NCBI GenBank assembly: GCA_902798965.1
Contig: CADBYS010000009.1
Location: 62,001 to 126,000, forward strand
Direction of reading: 5' to 3'
DNA: 64,000 bases
From: an uncultured Bacteroidales bacterium
Lineage (GTDB): Bacteria > Bacteroidota > Bacteroidia > Bacteroidales > Paludibacteraceae
Part shown: positions 18,584 through 25,148 of the stretch, piece by piece
Layout: each line of letters begins with the position of its first letter
How positions within the stretch are numbered: the first letter of the stretch is position 1
Position numbers and translations under genes: made by a program
Notes under the pieces: generated by a model
Seen by the model: the letters and a program-made list of their open reading frames with translations, nothing else
Database searches by the model: none
What the model was told of the DNA's origin: nothing

Positions 18584-20308
18584 TTATTTGGTGTGAGTCG
18601 CAAAATAATCACTCCTTATTATCATATCAGATATGTGGTAGGCCTCTTGTTCTGAAATTGGACGATTACTACGAGCGTTTTCATCCAAAAGATTAACCCC
18701 AAAGCCTTTCCAATAATAATCCTCGCAGCCTATGAGATGGAGAATTGTAGGAAATATGTCCATTTGATAGCATGTGTCTAAGATCTGAATCTCCTGTTGA
18801 ATTTGCGGAGAATAAACAATTAACGGAACAAAAGCCTCTCCTATCCTATAGTTATAACTGTTTTTGTGACACAAATGAGCGTATTCTGCACGCATATCGT
18901 CGGGAAAGATTGTATGGTCTCCTGTAATGACAATAGTTGCTTTTGAGAGTAGTGAATCTTCATCAATTTGAGATAATAGAACTTGCAGACCTGCATCCAT
19001 ATAGTGAATACTTTTGAGGTAGTCCGACATATATGCAGGTATATCTTCTTGAAGTTGCAAATGAGATTTGGATGCTCCATAGTTAAATGGAGAATGTGAG
19101 GACATTGTAATAGTTTGAATCATTTGGTAGCCGTTATGCAAACAATCCATAGTTGTATGGAATAACAAACTATCATTTTCGTTACGAATAATGGTAGTAT
19201 CGTAAGCGTAAGCCGGACTCATATACTGCTGATTCCATACTCCTATTTGATGTGGTAATATAGTAGCTGTTTTCCCCGTACAACATTCTCCGATAGATGG
19301 GTATTTATTTGCAGGGAAACGGAAACATGCAGCGCCTTGACTAATCGGCAATAAGCCGGTGTTCATTATCATTTGTCCGTCCGCAGAAGTCCCTCCAATA
19401 GTTTGTTTGGTTAATTTATGGGCGTGTAGGCATTTGTGCGTTTTAAGGAATTTACACAAATTTGGTGTAGAAATTTCATTAACACTCCAATCTTCTAAAC
19501 TCTCCACCAAGATAAGGATAAACGGAGTTTCAAATGTTGCACGATTATTCTCCTGCACAAAAGGTTTTACTTGTAGAGATAATGCCTCTTTGTCTATGTT
19601 TCTATCTTCTGCCTTAATATTTTCTAACCAATCTACAAGTATAAACCCGACAGAATGAATTATTGAAAAGTCTTTTACATGATCTGTATATGATAATGAG
19701 GAAAGTGTTGTACGCATGGAAAGACTTATGGGATTGTAGAACATTACTCCCATGTTTTCTCCCCATCTGCGTGTCATGCTAAAAATGCCAGAAAGAGAAA
19801 TAATGTACGATACGATAATACCACCAATCCCATAATCCCATGCTCTTTTATTAAATGTGGGAATCAACAATAAGAATAAGGCATATAGTATTGTGACAAT
19901 GAAATAAATGCTATCACTCCAAGAACAATAGAAAATCACACTACTCCAGAAGCCATCCATATTGCTGGTCATAGAGAAAGAGAAGATGTCCAAGAAAATT
20001 GCATTAGCTCGGAAATAGACCAAATTAGCTAATATCCAGAAATCTAATACAAAAGAAAAAAGTATGGTCCACCATGAACGTTTGAAGAAAAAGATAAAAC
20101 TTGCAAAAAAGAGTGACACGGCTATCTTTGGACACCAAAACGAAAAGAACTCGTAAGGAGCATGCCATAAACTGGATATTAAAACAGAATGAAAGCAATA
20201 CCAGTGAAAGAGGAAACACTTAACAAAAATTGTTAGTGCAAAAATAGCAAATACAAACCATTGGGCTCGATTGCCTTTTGAGAGAAACGTCTTGATTTGA
20301 TGAATCAT
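18584..20308 (-). CDS. LtaS/EptA-like membrane sulfatase-fold transferase
   Basis: Inner-membrane enzyme of 574 aa with about five N-terminal transmembrane helices (residues 15-180) and a C-terminal extracytoplasmic sulfatase-fold domain. Likely metal and catalytic residues: Glu269 in ILVESLEDW, the Thr nucleophile 307 in IGGTSADGQ, His405 in SSHSPF, Asp464/His465 in ITGDHTIF. Family members transfer phosphoglycerol or phosphoethanolamine to envelope lipids or glycans, or remove such groups. Base composition is clearly AT-richer than the neighbours and codon use differs, suggesting horizontal gain. The exact donor and acceptor are unknown. Confidence 0.82.
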   Translation of the reverse strand: MIHQIKTFLSKGNRAQWFVFAIFALTIFVKCFLFHWYCFHSVLISSLWHAPYEFFSFWCPKIAVSLFFASFIFFFKRSWWTILFSFVLDFWILANLVYFRANAIFLDIFSFSMTSNMDGFWSSVIFYCSWSDSIYFIVTILYALFLLLIPTFNKRAWDYGIGGIIVSYIISLSGIFSMTRRWGENMGVMFYNPISLSMRTTLSSLSYTDHVKDFSIIHSVGFILVDWLENIKAEDRNIDKEALSLQVKPFVQENNRATFETPFILILVESLEDWSVNEISTPNLCKFLKTHKCLHAHKLTKQTIGGTSADGQMIMNTGLLPISQGAACFRFPANKYPSIGECCTGKTATILPHQIGVWNQQYMSPAYAYDTTIIRNENDSLLFHTTMDCLHNGYQMIQTITMSSHSPFNYGASKSHLQLQEDIPAYMSDYLKSIHYMDAGLQVLLSQIDEDSLLSKATIVITGDHTIFPDDMRAEYAHLCHKNSYNYRIGEAFVPLIVYSPQIQQEIQILDTCYQMDIFPTILHLIGCEDYYWKGFGVNLLDENARSNRPISEQEAYHISDMIIRSDYFATHTK

Positions 20309-20675
20309 GATTGATAGTAGTTACAAGTTCTGCATACTATCAATCCGAAAACATAAAAAGATGTGAACTTCTTATGTATCTACCAAGGCAGCGTCGGAAA
20401 ATGAAGCCTTTATATCCAATAAGAAAGTTCACATCTAAATGCGAACACTACTATATATTGGATATAAAGAGACTCATTACCAAATGATGCCTCTGTATTA
20501 TTTCGATAATCTTATTTCCTAAAAGTTTCCGACGCTTTCGGTAGATACGAAATAATAGTAATGCTTGTTAATATGTAGCGCAACGCTTTGCGCTTGGGAT
20601 CGGTCATGCTTGGCCGATAGGATATTTTGTGGAGTATAGCGGACTCGAAAGGGATGAGATGAGCTAATACCCCGG
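20309..20675. repeat. Nested inverted-repeat element, no coding potential
   Basis: A 367-bp gap dense in inverted repeats: GATGTGAACTT (20360-20370) with AAGTTCACATC (20425-20435); GTATCTACC...GCGTCGGAAA (20376-20400) with its imperfect complement (20526-20548); TTTATATCCAATA (20409-20421) with TATTGGATATAAA (20456-20468); TATTATTTCG (20496-20505) with CGAAATAATA (20548-20557). The pairs interleave, so they imply alternative or knotted folds. It could be a MITE-like remnant bounded by the ~23-bp arms or a structured RNA. Confidence 0.6.
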
Positions 20676-21686
20676 TTATTCTTTCTTAATAAACTTAACG
20701 ATACAATCTATGCAGATTGGCTTTTCTGTTTGCAGGTCAATGAAGACATTCGCAGCGTGCATGTCTTCGAGGTGCAGCCTATCGCTGATATAATTCACGC
20801 CTTCGCCTTCTCGGTTGTCACGAAAGCCTTTTGAGGCTACTAACTTATCAATCTCTTCTTTCGTAGCAAGACGTTTACATGGCACAAACGGCTGAGTGAG
20901 AATGACTCTAAACAAGCCATCTGAGTCGCGCGTGAAACCGATTACTTTCATCTGCGTTTCCGGGAAAATCGTGTTGTGCAACACTATTGCCTCAAGCGCT
21001 TTGCCCAATGTGGCATAGATAGACGTTCGTTCCTTGATAACAGAATAATCTCCGTCGCGATAATATACTTTCGCTTCAGCTTGTTGCGCAATCTTTGGAC
21101 CAAAAGTAGAAATTATCCATTGCTCGGAGTTCGGAATCCATAACTTCTTGGCTTCAGCCCATTGTTGCAATACCTCTTCTTGCTTGGCATCTATTTCCCA
21201 GTTTGTTGGGCTGCTTGCTTCGCGTTTAGGAGAAAAGCGACCTGGTTCAAAGCTTGCTCGCGCGTAGTTGCAGACGGCATACGCCCCAATGAGCGGCGCA
21301 CCTCCTGTGCAGAGTCCTGCATGCTCTTGCATATTAAATCGATGAATGTTTTCTCGTCCATTGAGTATATCGTTTATATAGTTATCAATCAGTTGGAGTG
21401 TGTGCTCCGAAAATCCGTTGTAGGTGATTGAGGTGTTAATTTGCTCTTGGCGGGTAGGCCATGTTTCATCTCGGTAACTTAGGCGATCTTTGGAATCCCA
21501 TTCTGCCTCTCCAAATACCACTTCGTTAACCACCTCAATTATCTCCTCATCTGTCCAACCAAGACCTGAATGCCTAAACTCCTCCAGCAATTCAGGTGCC
21601 CAGCGCGGATCAATCAGCTCTGACCAGCCTCTATCCTCAAGATAATTGAGGGCTACGCATATTGCTGTTGGATATTGTTCGGTCAT
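20676..21686 (-). CDS. Polyvalent-protein-type kinase-like protein
   Basis: 336-aa protein without signal peptide. The C-terminal half resembles the atypical kinase domain found in polyvalent proteins of phages and conjugative elements: a YYRDGDYSVIKE strand region, a hinge-like FVPCKRLATKEEID, a catalytic-loop-like LHLEDMHAANVF (Asp...Asn) and ICIDCIV in the place of DFG. The N-terminal ~170 residues are not recognised. It stands alone with its own promoter next to the repeat element and the AT-rich membrane enzyme, consistent with an acquired islet. Kinase activity is inferred from motif order only. Confidence 0.6.
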   Translation of the reverse strand: MTEQYPTAICVALNYLEDRGWSELIDPRWAPELLEEFRHSGLGWTDEEIIEVVNEVVFGEAEWDSKDRLSYRDETWPTRQEQINTSITYNGFSEHTLQLIDNYINDILNGRENIHRFNMQEHAGLCTGGAPLIGAYAVCNYARASFEPGRFSPKREASSPTNWEIDAKQEEVLQQWAEAKKLWIPNSEQWIISTFGPKIAQQAEAKVYYRDGDYSVIKERTSIYATLGKALEAIVLHNTIFPETQMKVIGFTRDSDGLFRVILTQPFVPCKRLATKEEIDKLVASKGFRDNREGEGVNYISDRLHLEDMHAANVFIDLQTEKPICIDCIVKFIKKE

Positions 21687-21707
21687 TGTCTTTGCAACTT
21701 TAGGCTA

Positions 21708-21739
21708 CAAAGGTACGAAAAAAAAATGAGAAATGCAAA
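21708..21739 (-). promoter_or_regulatory. Promoter of the kinase-like gene
   Basis: Minus-strand TACCTTTG (21715-21708) and TTTG (21739-21736) with a 20-bp gap fit the Bacteroidota consensus. The ATG follows 21 bp downstream. Confidence 0.75.
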
Positions 21740-21800
21740 TTTATTTACAAAATTCGCACAAGAAAATGAAAATTTTAAGTTAGATTAGTGTAAATATAGT

Positions 21801-22964
21801 TTACTGCGCTGAAATCAATTCGATTTTGGTTAACGTGAACCCTATGCCGGCGAGGACGAGGCCACGGGTTTTGACTTCGTCGAGGGCTACGGAATCGAAC
21901 ATATATACCACATCCGTGCCGTCAAGCAGGTAGGCAATCGGCTCTGCTGCGCCGGTCAGTTCGCCCCAGGTCTTCGGGCTGCGGAATGATAACTGCGGTG
22001 TGATGCCTGCCGCCTTGGCTTGCGGGTCAATAGTGTAACTGATGACGAGCACATCGTTCTCCGTCGATTCCTGGAAGGGCGCTGCGGTAAGTTTGAGATA
22101 ACCGCTCCAGTCGAGCGGATACACCTTCTCGCCGTGGAAAAGTTCGCCGGGTTGCAACACATATTCGCGCGGTGCACGCTGGGCTTGACTGTAATCCTCG
22201 CTCACCTCGCCAACCTGACGAACGATACCGATGCCATCAAGTTTGTAGCCCGTGCCACCTATGCGCATGGCTACATTGCCGCCCGTGCCTGCAAAGGCAA
22301 GTTTGAGAAGCGGGGCGTCGTCGTAGATATACCATGTGTAGCCGTTCTCGCCTACCGGCACTCCATCGACTGAGGGATCAATCACATTCCATGTAAAGTC
22401 CATGAGTTTGGCGGCTGCGCCCTGCTTCACTTTGCTTACATGCAGTCGCAAACCGTCGCCCACGCGCAAGGTAGCCAAACTCGAAGCCGGAATCTCGGCA
22501 TTGGCACTCCAGTCATCTTTCATCACCACGCTCGGGCCGTTCCACACCATCGTCTCTTGGTAGTCTGCCGCGTCGCTGAGCGTCACTTGCAGAATACGGT
22601 AATCATGTCCTCCGATGGCTACGCCGTGTTCGCGCGCTATAGCCAATATATCGTCCGTCAGCACCATGCGGAAAGGTCCGTTGATACCGAAATACCCGTA
22701 CTCCGGCGCTACGCCTTGCCAGGTCTTAGGGTTCTGAAACGCACCTTGCGCTATACGCTTGGCGTTGTCGTTATATACGGTAACTATATCTCCCGCGTGC
22801 GCATCCATGAAATGACGCGGCTCCAAAACGATATTGTCTTTCCACGCTTTGTCAATCGTTTTCGGTCCCAACAGGATCGTTCGCTCAATAGCATAAAGAG
22901 TACAGACCGCTGCGCTGACAGAGCACAGAACACAGATTGCTATAACTCGTATTCCCAACCGCAT
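21801..22964 (-). CDS. Secreted protein with repeated GHDY/GTGY/GIGF modules
   Basis: 387-aa predicted exported protein starting 4 bp after the GH26 stop, so co-transcribed with it. The N-terminus (MRLGIRVIAICVLCSVSAAVC) is a signal peptide or anchor. Three ~110-residue modules start near residues 47, 158 and 270 and end in IGGHDYRILQV, IGGTGYKLDGI and LAGIGFTLTKI. They resemble those of the 10704 product, a PUL-encoded protein. The linkage to GH26 suggests glycan binding, but no catalytic motif is visible. Confidence 0.65.
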   Translation of the reverse strand: MRLGIRVIAICVLCSVSAAVCTLYAIERTILLGPKTIDKAWKDNIVLEPRHFMDAHAGDIVTVYNDNAKRIAQGAFQNPKTWQGVAPEYGYFGINGPFRMVLTDDILAIAREHGVAIGGHDYRILQVTLSDAADYQETMVWNGPSVVMKDDWSANAEIPASSLATLRVGDGLRLHVSKVKQGAAAKLMDFTWNVIDPSVDGVPVGENGYTWYIYDDAPLLKLAFAGTGGNVAMRIGGTGYKLDGIGIVRQVGEVSEDYSQAQRAPREYVLQPGELFHGEKVYPLDWSGYLKLTAAPFQESTENDVLVISYTIDPQAKAAGITPQLSFRSPKTWGELTGAAEPIAYLLDGTDVVYMFDSVALDEVKTRGLVLAGIGFTLTKIELISAQ

Positions 22965-22968
22965 AGCC

Positions 22969-24084
22969 TCACTTCTTTAATAGTTGTTTCATCTCCTCGC
23001 GATCGAGTACCAAGCCTGTAGCGAAAGCATCCAACCACCAGTCTTTGCCGACAAACTGGTGTTCGTCGGATGTGCCGTTGTTGTAGTTGTAGTCGTACCA
23101 CGGCATGAACCAGCTCCAGCGGCTGCCTTCTGCCCAGATCTTCGACCATAACGACATATCCACCTCGTCGCCGTTACCGCACTCGGCGAGGGTGATGAGT
23201 TTGTTCGGGTACTTCTCTTTCAGCGTCTTGTACTCTTTCGCCAGCGGGTATTGTAGGGCGTAATAGTTGTCGCGACCAACGACATCCACCACATCGTCAC
23301 CCGGGTACCACGTGTCGTCGCCTACCTGCGAGGTCCATACCCAGATCAGGTTGTTGAGCTTATGATAGTTCACCAATCTATCGAACATAAACCGCCACAA
23401 TTGCTTATACACCTCGGCGCCTTGTGCCCCCCACCAGAACCAGGCCTTGCCGCCTTGGAAATCGTAGGTGTTGCCTGCCGCCTCGTGCAGCGGTCGCCAG
23501 ATGACGGGGATACCGAGTTTCTGCATCTTCTTGAGGTAACCCGCCACTTGGTCGATATCATGAATCATTCGTTTGTACTCGGCAGAAGCGGGGTCATTGA
23601 CTTTCGATGCATCGAAACTCGTCAGCCCGGGTTCGGTGCCCGGCGAACATGTCCAATTCGTGCCGTTGTTCGCAGGCACTTGCCAGTGCCACATGCAGCC
23701 CACGACTCCACCCGCATTATACCAGTCAGTGACGGGTGTGAGGTCGCTGTAATCCAGCCAGCCTTGTTTGTTCACGTCGCGCGACGCGTGTATATTAATG
23801 AAGTCGAACACGTTCAGTGCCGGATAACGCCCCGTCCATTGATAGACGTTCTCTGCCTCACGGGTGTTCCAGTCGATGTTTGCCACAACGCCGCTCATCG
23901 CTTTCTGCTCGAACTGACTGGTCAGCACCGCCCACAACTGCTGCACCTCGGCAGTAGCGTTGGCGTTGCACAGGGTATAGGTGACAGGCTGCGGCTGAGG
24001 TTCGGGCTCAACGGCTTTGCATGACGAAGCGCTCAGAATGAGCACGATACATACCAGGGATTTGATAAAGAATAGTTGCTTCAT
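22969..24084 (-). CDS. GH26 family glycosidase lipoprotein (beta-mannanase-like)
   Basis: Glycoside hydrolase family 26, mainly endo-beta-1,4-mannanases. 371 aa from the start at 24084 (MKQLFFIKSLVCIVLILSAS), with lipobox Cys22. The longer frame to 24144 is rejected because the -7 box at 24110 lies inside it. The acid/base Glu201 lies in WRPLHEAAG, the nucleophile Glu301 in LITLAECGN; WFWWGA near residue 215 is also typical. It is predicted to be a surface- or periplasm-facing lipoprotein. Its promoter shares an element with susC, and the AraC-type gene directly upstream is a candidate regulator. GH26 also includes lichenases and xylanases, so mannan specificity is not certain. Confidence 0.88.
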   Translation of the reverse strand: MKQLFFIKSLVCIVLILSASSCKAVEPEPQPQPVTYTLCNANATAEVQQLWAVLTSQFEQKAMSGVVANIDWNTREAENVYQWTGRYPALNVFDFINIHASRDVNKQGWLDYSDLTPVTDWYNAGGVVGCMWHWQVPANNGTNWTCSPGTEPGLTSFDASKVNDPASAEYKRMIHDIDQVAGYLKKMQKLGIPVIWRPLHEAAGNTYDFQGGKAWFWWGAQGAEVYKQLWRFMFDRLVNYHKLNNLIWVWTSQVGDDTWYPGDDVVDVVGRDNYYALQYPLAKEYKTLKEKYPNKLITLAECGNGDEVDMSLWSKIWAEGSRWSWFMPWYDYNYNNGTSDEHQFVGKDWWLDAFATGLVLDREEMKQLLKK

Positions 24085-24109
24085 GGCCATACTAATCGAA
24101 AATACGCTG

Positions 24110-24168
24110 CAAAGGTACAAAAAAAGTGCCGGATTTACCGACACTATTTTAGCAAATGTTACACAATG
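24110..24168 (-). promoter_or_regulatory. GH26 promoter with the susC-type upstream element
   Basis: Minus-strand TACCTTTG (24117-24110) with TCGG instead of TTTG at the -33 position. The block 24136-24168 matches 17091-17123 upstream of susC at identical spacing. It overlaps the last codons and stop of the AraC gene. Confidence 0.75.
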
Positions 24169-25037
24169 ACCTTCGTCTTGGCATATTTCTCGCGAAATTC
24201 GGTGGGCGAACAGCCTTTGCGGTTGCGGAAGAGGCGGTTGAAGTTACTCAAGGTGTTGAATCCGCAATCGAAACATATACCTGACACCGGCTCGTCGGTG
24301 TCAACGAGTTTTCGGGCAGCGACGCCGAGCCGTACATCAACGATGAAGTCCGACAAGCTCTTACCCGTGCGGAGCTTAAAGAACCGTGAGAAAGCCGTAG
24401 GAGACATACACACCATATCGCTCAAGGTCTCCAAGCGGATCTCGTCCATATAATGGGCGGATACATACTCCTTGACGCGCGCTACACGCCGGCTCTCGCT
24501 GGTGGTACGGACTTGCGCAAAGGATGTGCTGGATAGTTCGCGTGCATCGTCGTACTTCGACAGTTCGTGCAGTATGTACATCCACTCCATCGCTGCCTCA
24601 AAGCCTTGAAGACCGGCCAATCGCGACAATCGCGGATAGACATGCATGATGGCCTCCATAGGAAAAGCGAGACCGCGTTGTGCACGCACGAACATCTGCT
24701 GTATGGAACGGAAGGGATTGGTGGTGAGGAAACCGCTTTGGTAATCCAAATAGAACTGCACGGTTATCTCATGGATATCGGTACTGGTGCATTGCCCTTG
24801 CGTCCATGCATGCTCAAGGTTAGGCGCTGTGATAAGTACCAGATCATACTCGCCCAGCGTCTCTACCGAGTCGCCCACAAACCGCTCGCAACCTGCACCA
24901 TGCTCCACGAAGTTCAGTTCGAAGAGGTTATGCCTGTGCAGCGGAAAATCGTAATACGCCTTGTGGCGGTCGGCCACATACAGCAAATCATGTTCGCCTA
25001 GCGGCGTCAGTTCTTGAATAATCTCCTGACTTTCCAT
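24159..25037 (-). CDS. AraC family transcriptional regulator
   Basis: 292 aa. The N-terminal ~150 residues carry a cupin-like sensing fold (YYDFPLHRHNLFELNFVEHG). The C-terminal ~100 residues hold two helix-turn-helix motifs (LETLSDMVCMSPTAFSRFFK and GICFDCGFNTLSNFNRLFR, ending FREKY). It lies immediately upstream of GH26, in the same direction, and its 3' end overlaps the conserved promoter element. Family members sense sugars and activate catabolic genes. It is the best candidate in the window for binding the shared susC/GH26 element (inference). Confidence 0.92.
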   Translation of the reverse strand: MESQEIIQELTPLGEHDLLYVADRHKAYYDFPLHRHNLFELNFVEHGAGCERFVGDSVETLGEYDLVLITAPNLEHAWTQGQCTSTDIHEITVQFYLDYQSGFLTTNPFRSIQQMFVRAQRGLAFPMEAIMHVYPRLSRLAGLQGFEAAMEWMYILHELSKYDDARELSSTSFAQVRTTSESRRVARVKEYVSAHYMDEIRLETLSDMVCMSPTAFSRFFKLRTGKSLSDFIVDVRLGVAARKLVDTDEPVSGICFDCGFNTLSNFNRLFRNRKGCSPTEFREKYAKTKVIV

Positions 25038-25096
25038 GGTTATAGCATCTATGAGTCAATGTATATATCAATAAAGTGTCAGTAAATATGCCCACT

Positions 25097-25128
25097 TACG
25101 AGCGACTCTTGGCTTAGAGTCGCTCGTA
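25097..25128 (-). terminator. Strong hairpin after the 25149 gene
   Basis: ACGAGCGACTCT (25098-25109) pairs perfectly with AGAGTCGCTCGT (25116-25127) around a 6-nt loop, extendable by one T-A pair. It separates the repeat-protein gene from the AraC gene downstream on the minus strand. There is no strong U tract. Confidence 0.7.
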
Positions 25129-25148
25129 GTTACATATCTGTTCGTCTG

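Noticed and set aside
20376-20548. Insertion sequence
   Set aside because: Terminal-type inverted arms are present, but the 173-bp span contains no transposase and no clear target duplication. Kept only as a repeat element.
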